Below are positions 8,737 through 17,468 of a stretch of DNA of 64,000 nucleotides, piece by piece; within the stretch, counting starts at the first letter, position 1, and every line of letters starts with the position of its first letter. The notes beneath the pieces are model-generated. The model saw only the letters and a program-made list of their open reading frames with translations, had not been told where the DNA came from and searched no databases. The DNA lies in the NCBI GenBank assembly GCA_937921035.1, contig CALEUL010000027.1:61507-125506 (forward strand), in the 5' to 3' direction. Origin of the DNA: an uncultured Porphyromonadaceae bacterium (GTDB lineage: Bacteria; Bacteroidota; Bacteroidia; Bacteroidales; Muribaculaceae). A program made the position numbers and the translations under genes.

Positions 8737-10920
8737 ATGAAACTCCCTACAATTCTCATTCTATGTATGGCCGCAGTGTCGGCCGGAGCGGCAACTCCAT
8801 CCAAATTTGACGGCTGGAGCCGTTTCACGCTCGGGTGCATGGCACCGCAGGGACGCTCGGAGGAAGCCCTTACCGCATTTGTGCGCATGCGAGCAGGGAG
8901 CGCAATTCCAGACGGCGTTGAATCTGTCCGTGAGCTTGGCGCCGTAACGCTTGTGCGCGCCACAGCCTCGCAATTGCGTGCCTTAGAGGATAATCCCGAC
9001 GTAATCAGCATAAGTTTAGGCAAACGAGTCAACGCCGACAATGACCTTAGCGCCGACTGCACGGGCTCGCGCGCCGTTGCCCGCGGTATTGACGGCGCAC
9101 CCGGCTACACCGGCCGCGGAGTTGTCGCCGGGCTGTTCGATACCGGCTTCGATTTTCAGAATCCGTCTTTCAAAAACCCAGACGGCACAAACCGCATAGA
9201 GCGTGTATTCGTATACAAAGGCCTCGAAGGCGAGTGCACGGCCTACAGCGAGCCGGCCCAGATAGACACCCTCAGCACCGAAGAGCCGGGAGAGTGCCAC
9301 GGAACGCATGTACTCGGCACAATCGGGGGCTTCTACCGCGGCAATATAACCGTAGCAAAAGAGGACGGGACGGAGGAGGCCGATGGCAGCATTTTCGCCG
9401 GCATGGCTCGGGACGCGTCGCTGGCCGTCGGAGCAGGACTGCTGTACGATGCCAATATTGTGGACGGCGCGGCGCGTATAATCGATTACGCCCGCGATAC
9501 CGGACGCCCGTGCGTGGTGAATATGTCGCTGAGCGATATCGTCGGCCCTCACGATGGCTCCGATGATTTCGCCACGGCGATATCGGCACTCACCCGGGAC
9601 GCCATAATCGTTGTATCCTCGGGGAACTACGCAGACAAGAACGTCTCCATAAGCCACAACTTCACCCGAGACAAACCACGCATCGGGACCTCGCTCTGGC
9701 CGGTTTCGTGGATAGAAAGCTATTCGGGGGCTGTTGGCGTATGGGGGGACGCGAGCGCCCCTCTGGATCTGGAAATACAGATACGCAACAATTCCGAACA
9801 TAAAGTACTTGCCTCGTTTAAGATACCCGCCGATACCGCCGAAGCCGTGTATACCACTATCGACTACGATGAGCGCCCCGGGCGTCCGGCGGGACGCAAA
9901 ATCGTGTCGCTGAGCAGCGGGTATACGGACAGCTATATAGCTGTTTATCCACAACGGGCACCGTCGGGGAGGTACGGGTACTACATAAACTTCGAACTAA
10001 CCCAGATATCGGAACAGAAACCGAAATATATCGCCCCTGCGATAGTTGCGAGCGGAACTACCGGGCAATACGCGGACATCTACCTTGAAAGCCGTTACGG
10101 GCGGCTTTCGAGCCTCAACGACCCGGAATTCGTTAACGGGCGCAACGATATGCCCGTATCGTCTATGGCCTGCGGGGACGGAATTGTCAGCGTGGGGGCA
10201 TGGACCGGGCGCCCAACATGGCCCACAACGGACGGGCGCACACTCTCGATAGCGCCGACAGGGTACACACAGGGCGAGATAGCCCCGTTCTCGTCGTACG
10301 GGAGGCTTCGCGACGGGCGCACACTACCAACCGTGTCCGCTCCCGGCGCATCTGTCGTCTCCTGCTACTCTACCCCTTTTGTAAATGCCAATCCTGACGA
10401 AACGTTCTACGGGATATCGGCATTCGGGGAATCGGACGGCCGCACCGATTACTGGACAGCCATGTTCGGCACATCAATGTCGGCACCGGTGGTAACCGGT
10501 TGCATAGCCCAGTGGCTTGAGGCCGATCCGACGCTTACGAGTGCCGACGTTCTCGAAATAATAGCCGCCACGGCAGACACCAACGCCATAAGCGCAGACG
10601 AGAAATTGCGCTGGGGCGCGGGACGTTTCAACGCCGAGGCCGGGCTTCGGGAAGTTCTTCGCCGTCAGGCTTCCATTGCACTGCCCGGCAGCAGCGAAGA
10701 TAGCGGTATTTTCGTAAGCAACAACGGGGACAACATCGAAATCACTATTCCGGGCTCGCACGGCTTCGGGGCAACACTTTTCAGCGTTGCCGGAATACCC
10801 ACGGCAACGGCGACGAGCGCTTCGGATACTCTCATCCTCAGCACTCTCGGCCTAAGCCCCGGGGTGTACGTCCTCCGAGCAGGCAGACACGTCAAAAAAA
10901 TGATAATAGGGAACATCTGA
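8737..10920 (+). CDS. Secreted S8 (subtilisin-like) serine protease with T9SS tail
   Basis: A 727-residue secreted protease. Signal peptide MKLPTILILCMAAVSAGAAT. The catalytic triad is visible: Asp in VVAGLFDTGFDF (about residue 134), His in GECHGTHVLGT (about 191) and Ser in GTSMSAPVV (about 580). The large space between His and Ser holds an inserted beta-rich region (about 310-470), as in other Bacteroidota S8 proteases. The last 70-odd residues (FSVAGIPT...LSPGVYVLRAGRHVKKMI) resemble a type A T9SS sorting domain, so export to the cell surface or medium through T9SS is expected. The ATG at 8737 is preferred over the longer frame because it begins the signal peptide. Substrate unknown. Confidence 0.9.
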   Translation: MKLPTILILCMAAVSAGAATPSKFDGWSRFTLGCMAPQGRSEEALTAFVRMRAGSAIPDGVESVRELGAVTLVRATASQLRALEDNPDVISISLGKRVNADNDLSADCTGSRAVARGIDGAPGYTGRGVVAGLFDTGFDFQNPSFKNPDGTNRIERVFVYKGLEGECTAYSEPAQIDTLSTEEPGECHGTHVLGTIGGFYRGNITVAKEDGTEEADGSIFAGMARDASLAVGAGLLYDANIVDGAARIIDYARDTGRPCVVNMSLSDIVGPHDGSDDFATAISALTRDAIIVVSSGNYADKNVSISHNFTRDKPRIGTSLWPVSWIESYSGAVGVWGDASAPLDLEIQIRNNSEHKVLASFKIPADTAEAVYTTIDYDERPGRPAGRKIVSLSSGYTDSYIAVYPQRAPSGRYGYYINFELTQISEQKPKYIAPAIVASGTTGQYADIYLESRYGRLSSLNDPEFVNGRNDMPVSSMACGDGIVSVGAWTGRPTWPTTDGRTLSIAPTGYTQGEIAPFSSYGRLRDGRTLPTVSAPGASVVSCYSTPFVNANPDETFYGISAFGESDGRTDYWTAMFGTSMSAPVVTGCIAQWLEADPTLTSADVLEIIAATADTNAISADEKLRWGAGRFNAEAGLREVLRRQASIALPGSSEDSGIFVSNNGDNIEITIPGSHGFGATLFSVAGIPTATATSASDTLILSTLGLSPGVYVLRAGRHVKKMIIGNI

Positions 10921-10942
10921 CAAATATGTCGGTTAAAATGCC

Positions 10943-10950
10943 TAACTTTG
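10943..10950 (+). promoter_or_regulatory. Possible -7 element for cdsA
   Basis: TAACTTTG lies 20 bases before the cdsA ATG and matches TAnnTTTG. No good TTTG partner was found 19-21 bases upstream, so this is a weaker call. Confidence 0.4.
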
Positions 10951-10969
10951 CAAAAACAATCTTAAAGTA

Positions 10970-11794
10970 ATGAAAAATCTCGTAGTACGAAGTCTCAGCG
11001 GAATAGTTTACGTGGCTCTGATAATAGGCGCGATACTTGCCGGAGAATCATGTTTTTTCGCACTCACCCTGCTATTAGGGCTGCTCGCCGCAGTAGAATT
11101 CGAGCACATAGTACTCACGCCAATAAACAGCGTATGGCACTGGGCTGTACGTATATTGGACACAGTTACCGCACTGGCTGTAATTACCCTCCCGCTGTTT
11201 CTGGAACTTCCAGAAGCGATAGGAGACACATGCCTTGGGATAGTGTTGCTTTATACCCTTGTGCGGTTCACGCTCGCACTCTACGACAAAAGCCCGACGG
11301 CATACCGCGATTGCGCGTGGTCGTGCCTGATGCTGGCCTATGTTGCGCTGCCGCTTGCCATGCTGAATCTCCTTACCCACATTGCCCCCCAGTGGCAGCT
11401 TATAGTTCTTACCATGTTCATAATGATATGGCTTAACGATACCGGCGCCTACTGCGTGGGGTCCATGATAGGCAAAAACCGCATGTTCCCGCGCCTATCG
11501 CCGAAGAAATCGTGGGAAGGCTTCGCCGGGGGCCTTGTATGCTGCATCGGCGCGGGAATCGGAGCCTATTACATGAACGCGGACATCTTCAGCCTGCCCG
11601 CGTGGATAGCATTCGGCATAATCGTCTGCGCGTTCTCCACGTGGGGCGACCTTTTTGAATCGCTGCTCAAACGGAGCCACGCCATAAAGGATTCGGGCAA
11701 CCTGATACCGGGGCACGGCGGCATACTTGACCGCATAGACTCCATGCTGTTTGTAAGCATGGCCACGGTGCTATTCTATCTGATAATGCGTTAA
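10970..11794 (+). CDS. cdsA: Phosphatidate cytidylyltransferase
   Basis: A 274-residue integral membrane enzyme that makes CDP-diacylglycerol from CTP and phosphatidic acid, the branch point for bacterial phospholipids. About eight membrane spans. The CdsA signature is clear near the C-terminus: SPKKSWEGFAGG (about residues 178-189), then FSTWGDLFESLLKR and DSGNLIPGHGGILDRIDSM (about 244-262), which holds the metal-binding aspartates. Length is normal. It lies between two secreted hydrolases with no obvious functional link; the GH9 gene follows after 34 bases. Confidence 0.95.
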   Translation: MKNLVVRSLSGIVYVALIIGAILAGESCFFALTLLLGLLAAVEFEHIVLTPINSVWHWAVRILDTVTALAVITLPLFLELPEAIGDTCLGIVLLYTLVRFTLALYDKSPTAYRDCAWSCLMLAYVALPLAMLNLLTHIAPQWQLIVLTMFIMIWLNDTGAYCVGSMIGKNRMFPRLSPKKSWEGFAGGLVCCIGAGIGAYYMNADIFSLPAWIAFGIIVCAFSTWGDLFESLLKRSHAIKDSGNLIPGHGGILDRIDSMLFVSMATVLFYLIMR

Positions 11795-11828
11795 CCAAAG
11801 ACATCCATATCTGCCAATTATCTAATCC

Positions 11829-13616
11829 ATGAAAAACACTACTGCCGTCCTACTACTGAGCGTTCCTTTGCTGATGAATGCCCAGACAACGTTACGCGTA
11901 AACCATGCAGGCTACCTCTGCGATGACATAAAAGCCGCCGTATATGTAGGCAACACCCCCGTTGAACAGCTTGAATTCGAACTGCTGTCGCCGCAGACAG
12001 GATCGTCGGCCATAGACAGCGTGGTAGCATGCCCAGCCTGGGAACCGTTCGCGAATACGGCCCGCATATATTTCTCGTCGGAGACACGTCCCGGCGACTA
12101 TACCCTCTCCATAAAGTTGCGCGAGAAAGGCCAGGTTGTTGATGTTGCCGGGCTGCACATAGGCAACGATTCGTATTCACGGCTTAATATCAAGGAACTG
12201 CCACTCAACTATCTGAGGCAGCAACGTTGCGGCTACAATCCCGCGCACCGGGCCAAATGCCATCAGCACGACGGCTTTGTGGTGCTGTCGGAAGGCCTCG
12301 ACGGCCAGCACTTCGACGTTACCGGAGGGTGGCACGACGCCTCCGACTATCTTCAGTATCTGCCCACCTCGGCCAACACGGTATACCAGCTTCTTTTCGC
12401 CTACCGGGCCAACCCCAAGGCGTGGGCCGACGAATATAACTCCCGCGGCCTTGAAGGCTCCAACGGCATCCCGGACATTCTGGACGAGGCCCGCTGGGGT
12501 ATAGAATGGATGATGAAGATGAATCCGCGCGACGGGTTATACTTCAACCAGATAGCCGACGACCGCGACCACCGTTTTGTGGGGGCACCTCAGAACGACA
12601 GCACCGATTATGGCCTCGGCAAAGGCCAGGGGCGCCCATTATACCCAGTTTCGGGCAAGCCTTACGGCTTACAGAAATACACGAACCGCAGTACTGGCGA
12701 AGCATCGTCGGTAGGCAAATTCGCCTCGGTTTTCGCCCTGGGCGCCGAAGTATTCGCGGACATAGAGCCGAATTTGTCAGCAGAACTAACAAAACGTGCA
12801 CGCGCGGCATACGAATACGCCGCCGCACACCCCGGCGCGTCGCAGACAGCTCCATGCTCTTCGCCATACTTCTACGAGGAAGACAACTGGGCCGACGATA
12901 TGGAGCTTGCGGCATCAGCGCTACATACCCTTACCGGCGACTGCAAGATGTACGATGCAGCCCTTCGCTATGCCCGTATGGAGCCAGTAACTCCGTGGAT
13001 GGGCGCAGATACCGCACGCCACTACCAGTGGTATCCTTTTGTGAACTTAGGACACGCCCAGCTGGCGACAAAAAGCAGCGAGGCAAAAGAATACATGCAC
13101 CGGGGACTCAAAGCGGTATCCGACCGCGGCAGCGACAACGTTTTCCGTTTCGGCGTGCCTTTCGTATGGTGCTCCAACAACCTTGCCGTTGGCTTCGTTA
13201 CCCAGGCCATGCTCTACCGCGAGATTACTGGCGACCAGTCGTTCCGCGAGACCGAGACAGCCGTACGCGACTGGCTGTTCGGTGTTAACCCGTGGGGGCA
13301 GACAATGATTATCATGCCTGAAAAAGCAGTAAAATCGTCGCCCAAGGACCCCCATTCGGCACTCACCGACATGATGGTGCAGCGACGCCCCGGACGCGAC
13401 TGGCTTGTAGGAGGACTTGTTGACGGACCTGTATATACGTCGATATTCAAGAGCCTGTGGGGCGTTCATCTGCGCAACGACGACAAGTTCGCACACTGTC
13501 AAGGCCCGATAGCAGTTTATCACGACGATTTCAGCGATTACTCCACCAACGAGCCAACGATGGACGGCACTGCGTCGATGGCGTTCATGCTGCTTCGTCT
13601 GAGCAGCGCCGAGTAG
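11829..13616 (+). CDS. Secreted glycoside hydrolase family 9 (endoglucanase-like)
   Basis: A 595-residue secreted enzyme. Signal peptide MKNTTAVLLLSVPLLMNAQ, then an N-terminal Ig-like CelD_N domain (about residues 20-115), then the GH9 catalytic (alpha/alpha)6 barrel (about 125-590). GH9 marks: VTGGWHDASDYLQYLP with the paired catalytic-site aspartates (about 165-172), YFYEEDNWADDMELAASAL, GVNPWGQTMI, and the C-terminal YSTNEPTMDGTAS with the acid glutamate (about 575). Members hydrolyse beta-1,4-glucans or related beta-glucans; the exact substrate cannot be read. No T9SS tail or lipobox is visible, so periplasmic location is likely. The 3' end converges on the M20 gene with 6 bases between stops. 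Confidence 0.9.
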   Translation: MKNTTAVLLLSVPLLMNAQTTLRVNHAGYLCDDIKAAVYVGNTPVEQLEFELLSPQTGSSAIDSVVACPAWEPFANTARIYFSSETRPGDYTLSIKLREKGQVVDVAGLHIGNDSYSRLNIKELPLNYLRQQRCGYNPAHRAKCHQHDGFVVLSEGLDGQHFDVTGGWHDASDYLQYLPTSANTVYQLLFAYRANPKAWADEYNSRGLEGSNGIPDILDEARWGIEWMMKMNPRDGLYFNQIADDRDHRFVGAPQNDSTDYGLGKGQGRPLYPVSGKPYGLQKYTNRSTGEASSVGKFASVFALGAEVFADIEPNLSAELTKRARAAYEYAAAHPGASQTAPCSSPYFYEEDNWADDMELAASALHTLTGDCKMYDAALRYARMEPVTPWMGADTARHYQWYPFVNLGHAQLATKSSEAKEYMHRGLKAVSDRGSDNVFRFGVPFVWCSNNLAVGFVTQAMLYREITGDQSFRETETAVRDWLFGVNPWGQTMIIMPEKAVKSSPKDPHSALTDMMVQRRPGRDWLVGGLVDGPVYTSIFKSLWGVHLRNDDKFAHCQGPIAVYHDDFSDYSTNEPTMDGTASMAFMLLRLSSAE

Positions 13617-13622
13617 AACTTC

Positions 13623-14648
13623 TTAGAGTTTAAGGACCGTCATCATATTCACATACAGCGATATAGCCTCCTTAATTTCGGAGAGTTCCACAAACTCGTC
13701 GGGCCTACGAGCCCGAGAAGGGTTTCCCGGGCCAATTTTAATGGCCGGGAATGGCAGCATGGTCATTGCCGAAGGCGAATGCGATACAAAAGTCTGTCCC
13801 GCAAACGCTTTCACCAAGGGATGTGAAGGGCGGATAACAGCGGCGTCCACCGACCCACCACGAGGTTTCAGCATAGTGTTACGCGAAACAGTCTTACGGA
13901 GGAGCTCGAGCACCTCGGCATTCGGATAGGCATCGGTAGTGGTCAGCTCCACATTCCAGTAGCACATATCCGGCTGGCGACCGGCGCTGTCGTTGCTTTT
14001 TATGCCTCGAATATCAATCGCCACAGGCCCCATTAGCTGGGAGACCTGCGGCAGCCTGAAAGCACGTATTGCGGCGATGTCGTCCATAGCCCGGTATATA
14101 GCGTTGGCCCCTTTCGTTTCAGCCGCCAGGGACAATTTGCCATGTTCTGCCACAGCACCACGCAGGGATGTAGGAGCACCTATTATAGCCGCGGCGGGGA
14201 TTATGCCCAGGCGCGACAAAACCCGCATGAACCGCTTCATACCACCATCTCCCCCCGTTTCGCCCTCGGCAGTAATTGCAAGGAGCAGATTGAAAGGCAA
14301 ATGTTTTGAACGCAGTTCCATAAAGGCCGCAATAAGAGCGGAAACCGACGCACCAGCCTCGACACTTCCAAGACCATAGAGGCGCCCCTCCACTATATCC
14401 GGCGAGAAAGGCGATCGGCGGCACGAAATCTGCGGCCGCGACGTATCGTGATGGGAAGTGAGCAACAGAATGGGGAGGCTGCTGTCGAAACCATCGGAAA
14501 GGGCATACACATTATTACCCACACGCGCTGGCGCCGCTCCACGCGAATCAAGAAAATCATATATAAGCTCGGCCGTCCCCCCCTCCTCACCGGAGTAAGA
14601 AGGAATGGAAATCATGCTGCGCAAAAGATCTAAATAAATATCCGTCAT
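13623..14648 (-). CDS. ArgE-like M20-family protein with degraded active site
   Basis: A 341-residue protein aligning along its length with the M20 acetylornithine deacetylase of Bacteroides as I remember it (IPSYSGEEGG, LLLTSHHDT, LYGLGS.EAGAS, GPVAIDIRGI, IKIGPG). Key positions differ: the first metal histidine (H66) and D68 are kept, the bridging Asp is Glu (E97), the general-base Glu is Gly (G129, in AEGET), the ligand Glu of GEPT is Ala (A158, GAPT), and the final metal His is Arg (R314). The GHAAR loop is also missing. It is probably no longer a metal-dependent deacetylase and may have a structural or binding role. ATG 14648 chosen; a GTG two codons upstream is possible. Confidence 0.8.
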   Translation of the reverse strand: MTDIYLDLLRSMISIPSYSGEEGGTAELIYDFLDSRGAAPARVGNNVYALSDGFDSSLPILLLTSHHDTSRPQISCRRSPFSPDIVEGRLYGLGSVEAGASVSALIAAFMELRSKHLPFNLLLAITAEGETGGDGGMKRFMRVLSRLGIIPAAAIIGAPTSLRGAVAEHGKLSLAAETKGANAIYRAMDDIAAIRAFRLPQVSQLMGPVAIDIRGIKSNDSAGRQPDMCYWNVELTTTDAYPNAEVLELLRKTVSRNTMLKPRGGSVDAAVIRPSHPLVKAFAGQTFVSHSPSAMTMLPFPAIKIGPGNPSRARRPDEFVELSEIKEAISLYVNMMTVLKL

Positions 14649-14901
14649 AGACACATTAAAAATCGGCTATATGCCGTGGCGGCCGTTCCAGACGGGCACC
14701 ATATTAGCAATATGCGTTAGAGAACACTAACTTGATTGCAAATATACACATTAATCGTGAAAACAATCGCAAAACACTCTAAAAATGTTATAAAATTTAG
14801 CAAAAAGCATCAACGGTACAATAAAAAAGATATCTACAGACCTAATAAAACGGGCGTTAAAAGCCCCAGCAAATTCCAGATCACACAATTAAAGCCTATA
14901 A
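14649..14901. other. AT-rich divergent spacer
   Basis: Between the M20 gene (leftward) and the PASTA gene promoter (rightward). A minus-strand TATATTTG box occurs at 14739-14746 (upper-strand CAAATATA), about 90 bases before the M20 start, with no well-spaced partner; it is a possible promoter for that gene. No convincing coding region. Confidence 0.5.
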
Positions 14902-14934
14902 TTTGGCGTTATTTGTTCAAAATAGCTAATTTTG
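14902..14934 (+). promoter_or_regulatory. Promoter for the PASTA-rluD-aroE run
   Basis: TTTG at 14902-14905, 21-base spacer, TAATTTTG at 14927-14934. Start site expected near 14940, leaving a leader of about 37 bases. Confidence 0.65.
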
Positions 14935-14976
14935 CATTGCGGCGGAGATTCCCGCCAGCAATAACATAAAACAAAG

Positions 14977-15594
14977 ATGTCAATAAAAGAATTTTACGGG
15001 CGGCACCCAGTTTTGAGCAATATCATACTGATAGCCCTTACCGGCACCCTACTGGTATGGGGCGTACTGATTTTTCTTGATTTCTGGACATTGCACGGGC
15101 ACAACGCCGTAGTACCGCAGATAAAACTTAAAAACTACGCCGAGGCAGCATCCGTTCTGAAAGCCAACGACCTGAACATAGAGATTTCGGATTCCATATA
15201 CGATCCCGAACTTGCGCCAGGCACCGTTGTAGAATCGTGGCCCAAAGCCGGCGCCATAGTAAAGAATGGCCGTCAGGTATTTGTAACTGTAACGGCATTC
15301 TCTCCCAAACAGGTTACCATATCGATGCCCCTTACGGGCAATGTATCCTCGCGGCAGGCCATATCGTACCTGCGCGGCATCGGTATCAACGATGTGCGTC
15401 TGGAACATGTGCCGTCGGAGTTCGCCGACCTTGTGATAGGAGCGCGCTACGGCAACACACCGCTTAATGTAGGCACAGTAATACCCGTAACCTCCACCAT
15501 CACACTTACTGTAGGTAGCGGAATGGAGGAAATGCCCGACTCTCTTGCGGTTGACAGTGTAGAAGAATTTATCAATCCTACAATAGATGAATAA
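14977..15594 (+). CDS. Membrane-anchored PASTA-domain protein
   Basis: A 205-residue protein with a short cytoplasmic N-terminus, one membrane span (about residues 15-38) and two to three PASTA repeats outside (VVPQIKLKNYAEAASVLKA, then ISMPLTGNVSSRQAISYLRG, ending ITLTVGSG). The tail is acidic (EEMPDSLAVDSVEEF). PASTA domains bind peptidoglycan or muropeptides and are usually fused to kinases or PBPs; free-standing forms like this one are common beside rluD in Bacteroidota. It overlaps the pseudouridine synthase gene by 8 bases, so the two are translationally coupled. Its cellular role is not established. Confidence 0.88.
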   Translation: MSIKEFYGRHPVLSNIILIALTGTLLVWGVLIFLDFWTLHGHNAVVPQIKLKNYAEAASVLKANDLNIEISDSIYDPELAPGTVVESWPKAGAIVKNGRQVFVTVTAFSPKQVTISMPLTGNVSSRQAISYLRGIGINDVRLEHVPSEFADLVIGARYGNTPLNVGTVIPVTSTITLTVGSGMEEMPDSLAVDSVEEFINPTIDE

Positions 15595-16669
15595 CGACGA
15601 GACATTCGATATCGAGGAACTCGCCGAGGAAAGCTCGGCCCCGTCGTTCGAGGTTGACGGCAGAGAATATTTCGAGCATTTCCGGTTCGTAGCCGACAAG
15701 GGGCAGGAACTGTTGCGTGTTGACAAATTTCTTGTAACCCGTCTTCAGAAATCATCGCGCAACCGAGTACAGCAGGCCGCCGAGGCCGGTTGCATATGGG
15801 TTAACGGAAAAGCGGTAAAAAGCAACTACCGTGTAAAACCCAACGACGTCGTACAGGTAGTCATGGACCGTCCGCGCTACGAATTCGAGATTGTGGCGCA
15901 GGACATACCGCTCGACATCGTCTACGAGGACCGCTATGTCCTGGTTGTCAACAAACCGGCCGGCATGGTTGTACATCCGGGCCACGGGAACTACGACGGC
16001 ACACTTGTGAACGCCCTTGCATGGCATTTCCGCGACACACCCGACTACGACGTAAACGACCCACGGCTGGGTCTTGTACACCGAATAGACAAAGACACAT
16101 CCGGACTGCTCGTGGTGGCCAAAACTCCCGACGCAAAGACAGACCTGGGACGACAGTTCTTCAACAAAACCACGCGCCGTGAATATGTTGCGCTTGTATG
16201 GGGCCATCCAGAACCCTCCGAAGGAACTGTAGCCACCAACATTGGGCGCAATCCCAAGGACCGGCTGCAAATGACAACATTTCCGCTCGACGGCCCAGAG
16301 GGCAAACGCGCCGTAACCCACTACAGCGTTTCCGAACCACTGGCGTATGTATCGGTAATCAAATGCGTACTCGAAACCGGCCGCACACACCAGATACGCG
16401 TGCACATGCGATCCATCGGACACCCACTGTTCAACGATTCCCGATACGGCGGCGACAAGGTACTGCGCGGCGTACAGTCGTCCACATACCAGGCATTTAT
16501 AAAGAACTGTTTCGATCTATGCCCCCGCCAGGCCCTGCACGCGCGTACCCTTGGCTTCCGGCACCCCGAAACCGGCGAAGAAATGTTCTTCACCGCCGAA
16601 CTACCAACCGATATGTCAGAGCTTATCGAACGGTGGCGCATATATTCCAACGGCAACCTAAGCAAATGA
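15587..16669 (+). CDS. rluD: RluA-family pseudouridine synthase (RluD-like)
   Basis: A 360-residue enzyme that isomerises uridine in 23S rRNA. N-terminal acidic extension (1-30), S4 RNA-binding domain (about 42-105, LLRVDKFLVTRLQKSSRNRVQ), then the RluA catalytic domain with the diagnostic GLVHRIDKDTSGLLVVAKT (catalytic Asp about residue 168) and GRTHQIRVHM (about 265). Length is normal for RluD-type enzymes. It overlaps the PASTA gene upstream by 8 bases, and its stop overlaps the aroE start (ATGA). Confidence 0.93.
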   Translation: MNNDETFDIEELAEESSAPSFEVDGREYFEHFRFVADKGQELLRVDKFLVTRLQKSSRNRVQQAAEAGCIWVNGKAVKSNYRVKPNDVVQVVMDRPRYEFEIVAQDIPLDIVYEDRYVLVVNKPAGMVVHPGHGNYDGTLVNALAWHFRDTPDYDVNDPRLGLVHRIDKDTSGLLVVAKTPDAKTDLGRQFFNKTTRREYVALVWGHPEPSEGTVATNIGRNPKDRLQMTTFPLDGPEGKRAVTHYSVSEPLAYVSVIKCVLETGRTHQIRVHMRSIGHPLFNDSRYGGDKVLRGVQSSTYQAFIKNCFDLCPRQALHARTLGFRHPETGEEMFFTAELPTDMSELIERWRIYSNGNLSK

Positions 16670-17454
16670 ATAATACAACACTCTCCAACGCCGACTTCGG
16701 TCTCGTCGGCTATCCTTTAGGACATTCTTTTTCCAAAATGTTCTTTACGCGTCTGTTCCACGAGGACGGCAGCAACCGAATCTACGAGAACTTCGAGCTG
16801 CCAGAACTGACTGCCGAGGCCCTCTACTCGCTTGTTCTGATGAATCCGAAGCTAAAAGGGTTCAACGTTACAGCCCCCTACAAAGAAGCGATACTACCGT
16901 TCCTCGACAGCACCGACGAGCTCGCCCGCGAGGTTGGCGCAGTCAACACCGTGAAGATACGCCGCGCCCCCGACGGCCGCGTTGTAGGCCTCGACGGCTA
17001 CAACACGGATGTGCGCGGCTTCCTGCAAAGCATCCTCGGGATGTTAGGCGGCGAACGGCCCACCGGTGCCCTGATTCTCGGAACCGGCGGGGCGTCCAAG
17101 GCAGTAGCCGTGGCATTGCACAGACTTGCGATACCCACGCGGTTTGTCTCGCGTTCCAAAAGCGACGCCACTACCATAACATATTCTCAAATAGACGCCG
17201 ACATTCTCCGGGAATTCCCTCTGATTGTCAACGCAACACCTCTTGGCACTTATCCCAATACCGACGCCTGCCCACCTATCCCCTACGCCCTGCTGACATC
17301 CGACAACCTGTGTTTCGACCTTGTCTATAACCCCGAGACCACCAAGTTCATGGCTCTTGCATCCGCAAAAGGCGCCAAAGTTAAAAACGGACTGGAAATG
17401 CTTTTCGGGCAAGCCATAGAAGCACTTGACATCTGGACAACCGAACAACTATAA
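16666..17454 (+). CDS. aroE: Shikimate dehydrogenase
   Basis: A 262-residue NADP-dependent enzyme of the shikimate pathway, reducing 3-dehydroshikimate. The open frame extends far upstream, but the protein starts at the ATG overlapping the rluD stop (ATGA), giving MNNTTLSNADFGLVGYPLGH. Marks: GLVGYPLGHSFSKMFF (substrate-binding serine), FNVTAPYKEAI with the catalytic Lys, the Asp of YNTDVRGF, the NADP loop ILGTGGASKAVAVAL, and NATPLGTYP. The C-terminal NGLEMLFGQA is typical. Complete and normal. Confidence 0.94.
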   Translation: MNNTTLSNADFGLVGYPLGHSFSKMFFTRLFHEDGSNRIYENFELPELTAEALYSLVLMNPKLKGFNVTAPYKEAILPFLDSTDELAREVGAVNTVKIRRAPDGRVVGLDGYNTDVRGFLQSILGMLGGERPTGALILGTGGASKAVAVALHRLAIPTRFVSRSKSDATTITYSQIDADILREFPLIVNATPLGTYPNTDACPPIPYALLTSDNLCFDLVYNPETTKFMALASAKGAKVKNGLEMLFGQAIEALDIWTTEQL

Positions 17455-17468
17455 CCAAAATATTTTAT

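Noticed and set aside
8559..9062. Minus-strand frame over the S8 gene start
   Set aside because: It is the opposite strand of the protease coding region plus the palindromic element; amino-acid composition is not protein-like.
16198..16665. N-terminal extension of shikimate dehydrogenase
   Set aside because: It overlaps the pseudouridine synthase gene in another frame and is Arg-rich; the family start is the ATG at 16666.
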